A stretch of 64,000 bases of DNA from Intrasporangiaceae bacterium URHB0013 (GTDB taxonomy: Bacteria > Actinomycetota > Actinomycetes > Actinomycetales > Dermatophilaceae): the NCBI GenBank assembly GCA_000620545.1, contig JIBA01000016.1:62001-126000 (forward strand), written 5' to 3'. Below the pieces are notes generated by a model. That model had not been told where the DNA came from. It made no database searches and was given only the letters and a program-made list of their open reading frames with translations. Below are positions 32,254-41,287 of this stretch, one piece after another (position 1 is the stretch's first letter; each line of letters opens with the position of its first letter). The translations under genes were made by a program, and so were the position numbers.

Positions 32254-33831
32254 TCAACGGGTCGCGAAGTTCGGGGAGTTGAGCAGCAGGGCGACGACGG
32301 ACGACAGACGCCACGTCACGGCCGCAGCGCCGGCCTTGAGGGCGTCACCGGGGGCGTGGTCGACGAACCGGCAGATCGCGTCGCGTTGCGCGGTGGTCAG
32401 CGAGAAGAGCAGCTTCGCGGCGAGCGCGTCGACCAACGCGGCATACGTGCTCGGCAGCGGGGACGGGACGAGGGCGGTGACGTCGGGACGCTTCATCGCC
32501 TTGAGCGTCCAGTTGCCGGCGAGGCTCAGGTGGAAGTTCCAGCGGTTCAGGGTGCTCGACGCGCCACCCCACGCGGGGGCGAGGTCCGGGTAGCCGTTTG
32601 GTGCAGGCCAGCCCATCGGCGCCTGCCCGAAGGTGCCCATCAGCCAGATCAAGCCGCGCAGGTCGCTCGTCACCCCGGCGGCCGGGATCGGCTCGGGAGT
32701 CAGTCCGAGAATGCGGCACGACGCGAGGGCGTCCTCGTAGGGCGTGCGGATCTTCTGGCCCACCGACGCGGCGAACTCGGGAGAGAGGAAGAGGGCCCGC
32801 AGCACCGGCGCCATGGCCGTGCCGTTCGCGAGGTAGACCTGCGCGAGCTTGGTGACGAGCGTGGCCGGGGGCGTGTCGGAGACGTAGCGGATCGCGAGCT
32901 TCGTCGCGATACGGTTCGCCGTCGCCGGGTGGTTGGCGAGGTAGTTGAGATACAGCGTGGCCACGGCGCTGCCGCTCTCTGGGACGGTGTTCGGGTCGCT
33001 CCAGCCCAAGACCTTGACGGTCCCGACGTAGCGGCGCTGTGGTTTGTAGGAGTACAGCCCCGACTCCGCGTCGACGCTGAGGCCGGTCAGCGCAAGCGCG
33101 GACATCTTGACGTCCGCCTCGGTGAACGTGCCGACGCCCACGGTGTGCAGCTCGAGCAGCTCACGGCCGTAGTTCTCATTCGGCGCTTTCTTTGTGCTGT
33201 CGGCGTTGTCGAGGACCTTGAGCATCGCCGGGTGACGGGCGGCCGCGTTGAGCATGTCCGAGTACTTGCCGAGGGCGTGCTTGCGGATGACGTCGCGCTG
33301 GAAGAGGTGCGAACTGTCCCAGACCTCGCTGCTCGGCACCGGGACGACGAGGTGGTTCGTCCAGAAGTCGACGACCGTCTCGAGGAGCTGCCGCCGGGAG
33401 AAGAGCGCCCGCGCGAGGTGCGACTCGAGCAGGTCGTTCATGACCAGCCACGTGTCGGTGGGCGCGAGGCGCTCACGCACCTCCCACGTCTTCCACCCCA
33501 GGCGCGGCCAACGCTTGAGGACGGCGTCCATAGCCGTGTCGGGGACCTTCGTAAGCGGCGCGAGCTGCGCGTCGAGCCACGCCGTCGTGCCCGCCGCGCG
33601 GACCTCGGCGACCAGCGCAGGCGTCGGGCCGAACGTGGCGCGGCGCAGCAGGTGCAGAACCGGGTCGGTGGGGGTGGCCGCCACCATCGCGCTGGGAGCT
33701 GCCGTCGTCGTGGCCGCCGACGCGGCCGTCGCGGTCGCCATGGCGAGGGCGGCCCCACCTCCGAGCCCGGAGAGCACGCGTCGCCGTGCCGGCGCTGCGG
33801 CCGACGGCGACTGGGGGGAGTGAGCGGTCAT
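32254..33831 (-). CDS. DUF1800 domain-containing Tat-exported protein
   Basis: A 525-residue protein with a twin-arginine-type signal (ARRRVLSGLGGGAALAMA) and then LLRRATFGPTPALVAEV, NHLVVPVPSSEVWDSS and ENYGRELLELHTVG, which are hallmarks of DUF1800. It is the first gene of a two-gene unit with DUF1501. Members are secreted and of unknown function; they are widespread in actinobacteria and planctomycetes. Confidence 0.88.
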   Translation of the reverse strand: MTAHSPQSPSAAAPARRRVLSGLGGGAALAMATATAASAATTTAAPSAMVAATPTDPVLHLLRRATFGPTPALVAEVRAAGTTAWLDAQLAPLTKVPDTAMDAVLKRWPRLGWKTWEVRERLAPTDTWLVMNDLLESHLARALFSRRQLLETVVDFWTNHLVVPVPSSEVWDSSHLFQRDVIRKHALGKYSDMLNAAARHPAMLKVLDNADSTKKAPNENYGRELLELHTVGVGTFTEADVKMSALALTGLSVDAESGLYSYKPQRRYVGTVKVLGWSDPNTVPESGSAVATLYLNYLANHPATANRIATKLAIRYVSDTPPATLVTKLAQVYLANGTAMAPVLRALFLSPEFAASVGQKIRTPYEDALASCRILGLTPEPIPAAGVTSDLRGLIWLMGTFGQAPMGWPAPNGYPDLAPAWGGASSTLNRWNFHLSLAGNWTLKAMKRPDVTALVPSPLPSTYAALVDALAAKLLFSLTTAQRDAICRFVDHAPGDALKAGAAAVTWRLSSVVALLLNSPNFATR

Positions 33832-33899
33832 GCGGAGGACGGTACATATCAGATCTGCCCATGACTGCGTTATCGGACATTCCGGTCAGCAAGGGATCC

Positions 33900-33949
33900 T
33901 TCGTGAAGGTCTGAACTCCATTTCGTGAATATGAAGATATGCTCTTCAC
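33900..33949 (+). promoter_or_regulatory. Candidate operator/promoter of satD
   Basis: The octamer TTCGTGAA occurs at 33900-33907 and 33922-33929, followed by a reverse TTCAC at 33945-33949 immediately before the start codon. There is no ribosome site before ATG 33950, and a TATGAA/GATATG block lies 8-20 bases upstream, so the transcript may be leaderless or nearly so. SatD itself has a helix-turn-helix, so autoregulation is possible. This is inference from layout only. Confidence 0.3.
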
Positions 33950-34600
33950 ATGGCCGAACTGAAGGTCGAGGCTTCACCCGTGGCGCTCATCGGCGACATC
34001 GTCGAGTCCCGCACCCACCGTGACCGCCAAGCCCTGCACGACGCGTTCGAGGCCGCCGTGGCCCGGGCCAACGCCGACGTGCCCATTGACGACCCCGCCG
34101 TCATCACGGTTGGCGACGAGTTCCAGGGCGTCTACCCGACCCTCGGCGCGGCGCTGCGAGCCAGCTTCATTGTCCGGACCGAGCTCTTCCATCGAGCCGA
34201 TGTTCGCTTCGGACTCGGACGTGGAGACGTGGCGACGCTCGACCCCGTCCGCGGCATCCACGACGGACCTGCCTACTGGGCCGCCCGCGAAGCCATCACC
34301 ATCGCGGAGGACCGCGCGCAGCGAGCGCAGACTCGGACGTCGCGGACGGCATACGTCGCGCCCGACGAGCCGCCGGCCACTGTGGCTGCCGTGCGTGCCG
34401 CGCTCGACTGTCTGGACTTCATGGTTGGCTCCATGTCGACCACCTCACGCGAGATCCTCGGAGGACTCATGCACGGTCACGCTCAGCACGACGTCGCCGA
34501 CCGGGTGGGCATCAGCCCGTCCGCGGTGTCGCAGCGCGTGCGCCGGGACGGCATCGGGATCGCTCTCGAGGCCATGGAGACCCTCGGAAACCTGCCGTGA
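33950..34600 (+). CDS. SatD family protein
   Basis: A 216-residue protein with the SatD signature VALIGDIVESRTHRDRQAL at the N-terminus and ITVGDEFQGVYPTLGAALRA. The C-terminus (HAQHDVADRVGISPSAVSQR) is a sigma-4-like helix-turn-helix, so it may bind DNA. SatD was named from a stress-related locus, but its function is poorly known. Its stop overlaps the GTG start of a membrane protein gene, with which it forms a two-gene unit. Confidence 0.85.
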   Translation: MAELKVEASPVALIGDIVESRTHRDRQALHDAFEAAVARANADVPIDDPAVITVGDEFQGVYPTLGAALRASFIVRTELFHRADVRFGLGRGDVATLDPVRGIHDGPAYWAAREAITIAEDRAQRAQTRTSRTAYVAPDEPPATVAAVRAALDCLDFMVGSMSTTSREILGGLMHGHAQHDVADRVGISPSAVSQRVRRDGIGIALEAMETLGNLP

Positions 34601-35436
34601 CCTGGCTGTCGATCGTGCTGGCCGGCATCGGGGTGGGCGACATCGTCCGGTCGACGTCCTGGCGTCCCGGCCGGGTCGTCGGGCACGTTGCCGCTCCGGT
34701 TGTCATCGTCGCCCTCGGCCTGCTGGCCGGGATGCACGGCTGGGCCGACCTGCTGGCCCTCGTCCTCGCCGCAGCGGCCGGAGCCGCGTGGGCCGAGCTC
34801 TCCCGCCTCACCCAGATGACGGGGCGGGGCGCACTCGCGCCGCTCGCCGTCTTCGCCGCCATCGTCGTCGGCCTGCTTGCCTTCTCCGGCGCCGCCTCCC
34901 CCGCCGGCGGCGTCCTCGCGACGTGGCTCGGCTGGGCCGATCTTCCCGGCAGTGGTCCGCTGCCCGTCGCCCGGGTGCTGCTGCTCACGGGGCTCGCCCT
35001 CTTCAACGTCGCGACGGCCAACATCATCGTGCGGCTCGTGCTGCTCACCATCGGCGCCCTGCGACCCTCCGACGTCACGAACGCCAACGCCGCCGCCGCA
35101 GCCGCCGCCTCCCGAACGGGACGCGCGGCTCCCCCGACCAATCGGCAGCCCGCCGACCGACTCAAAGGCGGACGGCTGCTCGGCCCCATGGAGCGTCTGC
35201 TCATCCTAGGTCTCGGCGTCGCCGGGGAGTTCGGGGCGGCTGGCCTCGTCATCGCGGCCAAGGGCTTGCTCCGCTTCCCGGAGATCCAGGCCGCCGCCCG
35301 GTCGGCCAACGGCGACCCCGCCAGCGCCTCGTACCAGGGCGGGCCCGCCGGCATCGACGACGTCACGGAATACTTCCTCGTCGGCAGCTTCGTCAGCTGG
35401 CTCATCGCCCTCGGCTCCCTCGCCCTCACCGTCTGA
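34597..35436 (+). CDS. Polytopic membrane protein in satD operon, function unknown
   Basis: A 279-residue integral membrane protein starting at a GTG that overlaps the satD stop (GTGA). There are six or seven hydrophobic stretches (for example VVIVALGLLAGMHGW, LAPLAVFAAIVVGLLAF and VARVLLLTGLALFNVATA) and an Ala/Arg-rich cytosolic loop near residues 150-190. In the C-terminal part PMERLLILGLGVAGEFGAAG is notable. No family is recognised with certainty. Coupling to satD suggests a joint role. Confidence 0.7.
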   Translation: MTWLSIVLAGIGVGDIVRSTSWRPGRVVGHVAAPVVIVALGLLAGMHGWADLLALVLAAAAGAAWAELSRLTQMTGRGALAPLAVFAAIVVGLLAFSGAASPAGGVLATWLGWADLPGSGPLPVARVLLLTGLALFNVATANIIVRLVLLTIGALRPSDVTNANAAAAAAASRTGRAAPPTNRQPADRLKGGRLLGPMERLLILGLGVAGEFGAAGLVIAAKGLLRFPEIQAAARSANGDPASASYQGGPAGIDDVTEYFLVGSFVSWLIALGSLALTV

Positions 35437-35477
35437 CGCCGCCCGGCCCTCCCATCCCAGCCCTGCCCAGGAGAGAC

Positions 35478-36497
35478 ATGCCCCGTGCCACGACGCTCAG
35501 CCGGCGGATTCGGCGACGACTGCGTCCCGTCCGGCGCCGAATCGGACGTCGGGCGAGGGAGCTCGACACCGACCTCCGCGACCTGCTGACCGTGCGGGCC
35601 GCCCGCCGTCAGCTCGAACGCCGCCCCAGCCAAGGGACCCGAACGAGCGACACGGCAGCCGTCCTGCACCTCTACTACGCCGACGTGTGGCCCGCCCTCG
35701 TGCCCCACGTGAAGCGCCTCGCCGCTGCCGGCGTCGACCTCTACGTCACGCTGCCCCTCCAGAACGCCCACCTCGCGCCAATGATCGAGTCGGCGCTGCC
35801 GGGCACATGCTGCGTCACGGTGCCCAACCGTGGCCGCGACGTCCTGCCCTTCCTCGTCGTCGCCGAGCACCTGGCTCGTCAGGGCTACGTCGCCGCCCTC
35901 AAGCTCCACGCCAAGAAGTCGCTGCACTTCGGCGCCGGCGACATCTGGCGGGACCAGATGGTCGAGGAGCTCGTCCCCACCGACCCCGCCGTCCTCGGCG
36001 AGCTCGTCGCCGTCCTGCATCGGCCGGACACCGGCGTCGTCGGTCCGCGCGGCAGCTACTTCGCGCTCTCGACCTACTGGGCCGGCAACGCCGAGTCCGT
36101 GCGGCGCCTCGTCAAACCCACGGTGACGACCGAGGCGCTGGCCCTGCTCGACGACCCGAGGGAGCTGGGTTTCTTCGCCGGGACCATGTTCTGGGCCCGG
36201 CTCGACGCCATCCGCCCGCTGCTGCGCCCCGACCCGCTCGGGTTCGTCCGCGAACCGACCCCCAAGGACGGCACGCTCGCCCATGCGTTGGAGCGCGCCC
36301 TGACCGTGCTGCCGGAGCTTCTCGGGCGCCGGCAGTACGACTGCGACGGCGACGAGGTCGCACCCCGCGAGCGCCGTGCCGAGCCGCTGCCCCAGTGGTA
36401 CCGCGACGCGACGCAGGCCGCCAAGGCGGAGGAGGCAGCCCGCGCGAAGCACGCCCAGCAGGAGCGCGCCGGAGCCGAGCAGGTCAGCCCGGCCTGA
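35478..36497 (+). CDS. Rhamnan synthesis protein F (RgpF)-like protein
   Basis: A 339-residue protein. The N-terminus is very basic (repeated Arg), then comes LHLYYADVWPALVPHV, VPNRGRDVLPFLVVAEHL and the family hallmark KLHAKKSLHFGAGDIWRDQM. This matches RgpF-type glycosyltransferases, which act in rhamnose-glucose polysaccharide assembly. The C-terminus is an Ala/Glu/Lys-rich helix. ATG 35478 has AGGAGAG just upstream. A complete dTDP-rhamnose set in the same window fits this role, but acceptor and donor are not shown by the sequence. Confidence 0.8.
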   Translation: MPRATTLSRRIRRRLRPVRRRIGRRARELDTDLRDLLTVRAARRQLERRPSQGTRTSDTAAVLHLYYADVWPALVPHVKRLAAAGVDLYVTLPLQNAHLAPMIESALPGTCCVTVPNRGRDVLPFLVVAEHLARQGYVAALKLHAKKSLHFGAGDIWRDQMVEELVPTDPAVLGELVAVLHRPDTGVVGPRGSYFALSTYWAGNAESVRRLVKPTVTTEALALLDDPRELGFFAGTMFWARLDAIRPLLRPDPLGFVREPTPKDGTLAHALERALTVLPELLGRRQYDCDGDEVAPRERRAEPLPQWYRDATQAAKAEEAARAKHAQQERAGAEQVSPA

Positions 36498-36658
36498 CGG
36501 CATACGCCCGCCTGATCTGGCTCCACGTGATCGCCGTCACGCACGTCTCGGACGCACGCGGCCGCCGGAAAGGTGAGCCCGGGCGCCCGTCCGGCCACGC
36601 GCGCACCCACTGATAGCGTCGGAGCGTCCAGCGCCACACCGATGTGAAGGGCCTTCCT

Positions 36659-37648
36659 GTGAGCACTACCCCTGTCAAGGTCGCCGTCACCGGCGCCGCC
36701 GGCCAGATCGGCTACAGCCTCCTGTTCCGCATCGCGAGCGGTGCCCTGCTCGGGCCCGACACCCCGGTGGAGCTGCGCCTGCTCGAGATCACCCCCGCCC
36801 TCAAGGCGCTCGAGGGTGTCGTCATGGAGCTCGACGACTGCGCCTTCCCGACCCTGGCCGGCGTGCAGATCGGCGACGACGCGACGAAGGTGTTCGACGG
36901 CGTCAACCACGCCCTCCTCGTCGGTGCCCGCCCCCGCGGCCCGGGCATGGAGCGCGGCGACCTCCTCGAGGCCAACGGCGGCATCTTCGCCCCGCAGGGC
37001 AAGGCCCTGAACGAGGTGGCGGCCGACGACATCCGCATCACCGTGACCGGCAACCCGGCCAACACCAACGCCCTCATCGCGATGAGCAACGCCCCCGACA
37101 TCCCCACCGAGCGCTTCTCGGCCCTGACGCGCCTGGACCACAACCGCGCCATCAGCCAGCTCGCCGCCAAGCTCGGCGTGCCGGTCACCGAGATCAAGAA
37201 GATGACGATCTGGGGCAACCACTCCGCGACGCAGTACCCTGACCTCTTCCACGCTGAGGTCGGTGGCCGCAACGCCGCCGAGGCCGTCGGCGACCAGGAC
37301 TGGCTGGCCGGCACGTTCATCCCCACCGTCGCCAAGCGCGGCGCGGCGATCATCGAGGCCCGCGGCGCGAGCTCGGCCGCATCAGCCGCCTCCGCCACGA
37401 TCGACCACGCCCGCACCTGGGTGCAGGGCACGGCCGACGGCGACTGGGTCTCCATGGCCGTCCGCTCGGACGGGTCCTACGGCGTGGAAGAGGGTCTCGT
37501 CTCCTCCTTCCCCGTCACGGTCAAGGACGGCACCTGGAGCATCGTCCAGGGCCTCGACATCGACGACTTCTCGCGCGGCAAGATCGACGCCTCGGTCGCC
37601 GAGCTCGCCGAGGAGCGCGACGCCGTCAAGGGTCTCGGCCTCATCTGA
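36659..37648 (+). CDS. mdh: Malate dehydrogenase
   Basis: A 329-residue TCA-cycle enzyme oxidising malate to oxaloacetate with NAD+. The Rossmann motif is [18 protein letters not shown]. Substrate-binding arginines lie in [15 protein letters not shown], and the active-site pair is in LTRLDHNRA and [15 protein letters not shown] 36659 gives the usual family start (V-S-T-T-P-V-K-V) and has an AAGGG in front; an ATG at 36644 is less likely. A terminator follows. Confidence 0.96.
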   Translation: MSTTPVKVAVTGAAGQIGYSLLFRIASGALLGPDTPVELRLLEITPALKALEGVVMELDDCAFPTLAGVQIGDDATKVFDGVNHALLVGARPRGPGMERGDLLEANGGIFAPQGKALNEVAADDIRITVTGNPANTNALIAMSNAPDIPTERFSALTRLDHNRAISQLAAKLGVPVTEIKKMTIWGNHSATQYPDLFHAEVGGRNAAEAVGDQDWLAGTFIPTVAKRGAAIIEARGASSAASAASATIDHARTWVQGTADGDWVSMAVRSDGSYGVEEGLVSSFPVTVKDGTWSIVQGLDIDDFSRGKIDASVAELAEERDAVKGLGLI

Positions 37649-37678
37649 GCCACCGCTGGGCCGACCGGCTCACGACGA

Positions 37679-37714
37679 AAGGGCGCCGTCCACCGCGAGG
37701 TGGGCGGCGCCCTT
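37679..37714. terminator. Rho-independent terminator after mdh
   Basis: A 16-bp inverted repeat with one G-U pair (arms 37679-37694 and 37699-37714, loop GCGA), beginning AAGGGCGCCG and ending CGGCGCCCTT. It lies between convergent mdh and the rhamnosyltransferase-like gene and can serve both. Confidence 0.8.
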
Positions 37715-37735
37715 CGCGTATGCCGTGTGCGCGGG

Positions 37736-38677
37736 TCAGCGACGCCAGCCGAGCCGAGCGGCCCGGGCCTTGAGCGCCTCGGTGAGGTTCGGCGCTGCGC
37801 TCTGCGGTCTCACGTGGGTGCCGCGCAGTCGCCAGTACCTCGCCTCGGCCCATTTCGTCAGCTCACCCGGGTGCTGCAGCCACAGGCGAGCGAGGCGCAC
37901 TCGATGAGCGACTTTCTGCTGCACGAGCTTTCGACCGGACACGGCGCGGTCGTAGGCGAGCTCGAGGTCGAAGCGCTCGTTGACCACGCGCGGCGAGACG
38001 CGTGCGCCGACCGTCATGTTGAGCAGGTTGCTGCCGTGGATCACCTGCACCCACATCGGCGGCGCGCTCACCTCCCGCACCGGACCCCACTGCCGCGCGC
38101 GAGCGTGCCGGGCGGCATACACCGTGCTCACCGGGGAGTCGGGCCGACGCCGCTCGATGAGCGTGAGGAACGGGCTCGACAGCTGGTCGTAGAGGTACGT
38201 CGCGCCGCTCCGGTCGATCTGGATGCCGCGCGGGAAGTCGAGAAACAGGCCCTCGGTCGGCGTGAACTCCCGCTGCACCGCCGCCAGAAAGTCCCGCGCG
38301 ATGGCGTCATCACTGTCGAGGCGGGTCGTCAGCAGCCACGGAGCCGCCGAGCCCGGCGCCTCAGCCCCGCGGTGCTCCTCGATGGCCCGGCCGAAGATCG
38401 ACGGGGTCCACTGCTCGCGGCTCCAGACGGGCGTGAACGTGCCCTCGGCGAGGGCCTCGACGTCGGCGCGGAAGTCGTCGCTGCAGCGGTCGTCGAAGAG
38501 GACGAGCCAGGTGAAGTCCGCCCCCCGCTGGCTGCGCACAGACGACCAGCAGGCGTCGACGAAGAAGCCGAGGCGGTAGCGCAGCCACTCCTCCTGCGCC
38601 GGGACGCCCGCCGAGAAGGCGGCGCTGAACCGGGTCAGGAGGTAGTGCTCGAACGCCTCGGGCTCGGGGCTCGGCAC
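37736..38677 (-). CDS. Putative rhamnosyltransferase-like glycosyltransferase
   Basis: A 313-residue protein with the pattern of the putative rhamnosyl transferase family. It has YLLTRFSAAF near the N-terminus, WLRYRLGFF, FTWLVLFDDRCSDDF, the DxD-like TTRLDSDDAIARDFL and later HGSNLLNMTVG. It starts at a GTG (38677) 11 bases after the DUF3017 gene. The C-terminus is basic. It is convergent with mdh. Acceptor and product are unknown; linkage to rhamnose metabolism is by family only. Confidence 0.75.
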   Translation of the reverse strand: MPSPEPEAFEHYLLTRFSAAFSAGVPAQEEWLRYRLGFFVDACWSSVRSQRGADFTWLVLFDDRCSDDFRADVEALAEGTFTPVWSREQWTPSIFGRAIEEHRGAEAPGSAAPWLLTTRLDSDDAIARDFLAAVQREFTPTEGLFLDFPRGIQIDRSGATYLYDQLSSPFLTLIERRRPDSPVSTVYAARHARARQWGPVREVSAPPMWVQVIHGSNLLNMTVGARVSPRVVNERFDLELAYDRAVSGRKLVQQKVAHRVRLARLWLQHPGELTKWAEARYWRLRGTHVRPQSAAPNLTEALKARAARLGWRR

Positions 38678-38687
38678 GGTCAGGCGC

Positions 38688-39008
38688 TCAGCGGGCGGTG
38701 CGGCCGACGGAGGTGCGCTCCGGGCTGTCGGGACGGACGTTGACGGTCGCCGACGCGATGAGCACCCCGATCCCGAGCGTCAGCAGGATGACGACGTCGA
38801 GGGTCCGGGAGCGCACGTTGAGGCCGCCGGCCTTGCGCGAGGGCCGCGCGACGACCCGGATCAGGGCGCCGACGAAGAAGGCGGTGGCCATGATCCGCCC
38901 ACCCCAGCGGACGTCGAGGAACCCCATGACGAGGACCCCGATCGCAGCCATGCCCGCGACGAGGTACCACCAGCCGAGAACGACGAAGCCGCTACCCCGC
39001 CACTCCAT
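38688..39008 (-). CDS. DUF3017 domain-containing membrane protein
   Basis: A 106-residue membrane protein with three hydrophobic helices (GWWYLVAGMAAIGVLVMGF, a second around MATAFFVGALIRVVA, a third near VVILLTLGIGVLIASA). This matches the small DUF3017 family that follows folD in actinobacteria. It begins nine bases after folD. Function is not known. Confidence 0.8.
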   Translation of the reverse strand: MEWRGSGFVVLGWWYLVAGMAAIGVLVMGFLDVRWGGRIMATAFFVGALIRVVARPSRKAGGLNVRSRTLDVVILLTLGIGVLIASATVNVRPDSPERTSVGRTAR

Positions 39009-39017
39009 CGGGGCCGC

Positions 39018-39881
39018 TCAGGCGCCGGACGCGACCGAGGACTCGGCCGCCTCGACGATGTTGGTGAGCAGCAGGGCCCGGGTCATCGGGCCGACGCCGC
39101 CCGGGTTGGGGCTGACCCAGCCGGCGACCTCGGCGACGTCGAGTGCCACGTCGCCGGCGATCTTGCCGTCGACGCGGCTGACGCCGACGTCGAGCACGGC
39201 CGCGCCGGGCTTGACCATCTCGCGGGAGACGATGCCGGGCACACCGGCGGCGGCGATGACGATGTCGGCCTGGCGCACCTCGCCGGCGAGGTCCTTGGTG
39301 CCGGTGTGGCAGAGCGTCACGGTGGCGTTCTCGCTCTTGCGCGTGAGGATCAGGCCCAGCGGACGGCCCACCGTGAGGCCGCGGCCGATGACGACGACCT
39401 TCGCTCCGGCGATCGGCACCTCGTGGCGGCGGAGCAGCTCGATGCAGCCCATCGGCGTGCACGGCAGCGGGGCCGGCTTGCCGAGCGCGAGCCACCCGAG
39501 GTTCATCGGGTGCAGGCCGTCGACGTCCTTGGTGGGGTCGACGCGCGACAGCAGGGCCATCTCGTCGAGGCCGGTCGGCTGCTGGACGAGGAAGCCGGTG
39601 CAGGTGGGGTCGGCGTTGAGCTCGTCGATGACGGCCTCGACCTCGGCCTGGGTCGCCGTGGCCGCCAGGTCGCGGCGCAGGCTGGTGATGCCGATCTCGG
39701 CGCAGTCCTTGTGCTTGGCGTTGACGTACCAGTGGCTGCCCGGGTCGTCGCCGACGAGGACGGTGCCGAGGCCCGGCACGACCCCCTGCTCGCGGAGGCG
39801 AGCGACCCGCTGGGTCAGCTCGACCTTGATCGCCTTGAGGGTGGCCTTGCCGTCGAGGATCTGTGCCGTCACGGTGGACAT
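39018..39881 (-). CDS. folD: Bifunctional methylenetetrahydrofolate dehydrogenase / cyclohydrolase
   Basis: A 287-residue cytosolic enzyme of one-carbon metabolism. The catalytic Y-x3-K pattern is in [29 protein letters not shown] binds folate, and the NADP site is [15 protein letters not shown] with [13 protein letters not shown] near the C-terminus. The Ser of the usual GRSxxVG motif is Gly here, which is common in actinobacterial FolD. It is the first gene of the folD-DUF3017 unit. Confidence 0.95.
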   Translation of the reverse strand: MSTVTAQILDGKATLKAIKVELTQRVARLREQGVVPGLGTVLVGDDPGSHWYVNAKHKDCAEIGITSLRRDLAATATQAEVEAVIDELNADPTCTGFLVQQPTGLDEMALLSRVDPTKDVDGLHPMNLGWLALGKPAPLPCTPMGCIELLRRHEVPIAGAKVVVIGRGLTVGRPLGLILTRKSENATVTLCHTGTKDLAGEVRQADIVIAAAGVPGIVSREMVKPGAAVLDVGVSRVDGKIAGDVALDVAEVAGWVSPNPGGVGPMTRALLLTNIVEAAESSVASGA

Positions 39882-39915
39882 CCTGCCACCCTCGACCGGC
39901 GACCGTGGCTGGGGC

Positions 39916-41118
39916 TCAATCGGCCAGCAGGCGCATCAGCTCGTTGACGTTGCGCTCCCAGGTCAGCGACTCGGCGCGGGCGCGCAGGGCCTGGCCCCGG
40001 CTGACGCGCTCGCTCGGGCAGGTGACGAGCGCGTGCAGGGCGTCGGCGAAGCGCGCTGTGTCGCGCGGGTCGACGTAGACGCCGTCGGGTCCGAGGTACT
40101 CCGGTATGCCGCCGCTGCGGGCCGAGACCACCGGCAGCCCCGAGGCCATCGCCTCGGTGACCACCTGCCCCGCGGGCTCCTGCCACTCGACGGGCATCGC
40201 GAAGACGTCCGCCTCCCCGTAGACGGCGGGCAGCGAGCGCCGGCCGACGAACGGCGTGAACCGCACAAGGTCGCCCAGCGGCGCGGCGGCCCGCCGGAGC
40301 TCCTGCTCGTGGTCGGAGAGTCCCTCGGCGGGGCGCAGCCCTGCTGACCCGACGACGTGGATCCGGAAGTCGCGGGTGCGCCGGGCCAGGACGTGGGCGG
40401 CAGCGATGAGGTGGTGGACGCCCTTGTGCGGCACGACGTTGCCGACGGACAGGATGGTCACCGGGGCGCCGGGCTCGCGCGGGACGGGCCGGAAGCTCTC
40501 GGAGTCGACCCCGTTGCGTAGGACGTGCAGGTTGTCGGGGCGGTGGCCGAGCCGTTCGACGATGGTGCCCGCGAGGTACTCGCTGACGGTCACGGTGGCG
40601 TGCGTGCGTGCGATGACCCGCCGGATCTCGGCGGGGCGCCAGGAGCGGAAGACGTCGTTGCCCAGGTGGAGCACGACCTTGCCGCGGAAGCGCCGGACGA
40701 GCCGGTCCGTCACCGCCCCGGCGTAGTTGTAGACGACGAGGGCCTCGGCGTCGGCCGGGACCGCGTCGAGCGCCTCCCGGTGGAAGCGCGCGACGAGCGG
40801 TCGGCGCCCGACGGCCACACCGCATACGGCATCGACCCGGCGCTCGAGGTCGGTGAACCACTCACGCCGGGTGGAGCGCGACGACGCGTAGGGCACGAGC
40901 GTGCCGTCCGGGTAGTCGTGCTGCCGGCGGTCGCTGACGAGGACGTACGTGCGGCCGCCAAGGGCCTCGTGGGCGCGCGCCTGCGCGTTGATCTTCGTCG
41001 ACATCGCGTTGCCGGTGGTCGTGGAGTACTCCGAGAAGACGTACGCGAGCTGCGCCACCGGGCTGACGAGCGGCACGGTCGCGCTCGATGCATGCTCCTG
41101 CTGCCTCGAGCCGTCCAT
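39916..41118 (-). CDS. Glycosyltransferase, GT4
   Basis: A 400-residue GT4 enzyme. It shows [20 protein letters not shown] near the N-terminus, [16 protein letters not shown], and a donor domain with [19 protein letters not shown] and [20 protein letters not shown] containing the E-x7-E motif. ATG 41118 follows AGGAGAGG; a longer reading to 41220 has no such site. It stands alone on the minus strand between folD and the flavoprotein gene. Sugar specificity is unknown. Confidence 0.88.
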   Translation of the reverse strand: MDGSRQQEHASSATVPLVSPVAQLAYVFSEYSTTTGNAMSTKINAQARAHEALGGRTYVLVSDRRQHDYPDGTLVPYASSRSTRREWFTDLERRVDAVCGVAVGRRPLVARFHREALDAVPADAEALVVYNYAGAVTDRLVRRFRGKVVLHLGNDVFRSWRPAEIRRVIARTHATVTVSEYLAGTIVERLGHRPDNLHVLRNGVDSESFRPVPREPGAPVTILSVGNVVPHKGVHHLIAAAHVLARRTRDFRIHVVGSAGLRPAEGLSDHEQELRRAAAPLGDLVRFTPFVGRRSLPAVYGEADVFAMPVEWQEPAGQVVTEAMASGLPVVSARSGGIPEYLGPDGVYVDPRDTARFADALHALVTCPSERVSRGQALRARAESLTWERNVNELMRLLAD

Positions 41119-41287
41119 CGTCCTCTCCTGCTTCGCGCGGCCCCCGAGAACGTTTGGCGTGGCGCCGCGGTCCGAGCGTAGGAGAAACGACCAGCACTGT
41201 GTGGGCAATACGGACCTCACCGCGCGACGTCGGGCACCTGGTGGTGCGTGCGCTGCCCCCGCTCGGGGCCGGGCTGCGGCCGACCTC

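Noticed and set aside
34020-35477. Long reading frame in front of the RgpF-like gene
   Set aside because: It overlaps satD and the membrane protein in another frame and is Arg/Pro-rich. The true gene starts at ATG 35478 after AGGAGAG.
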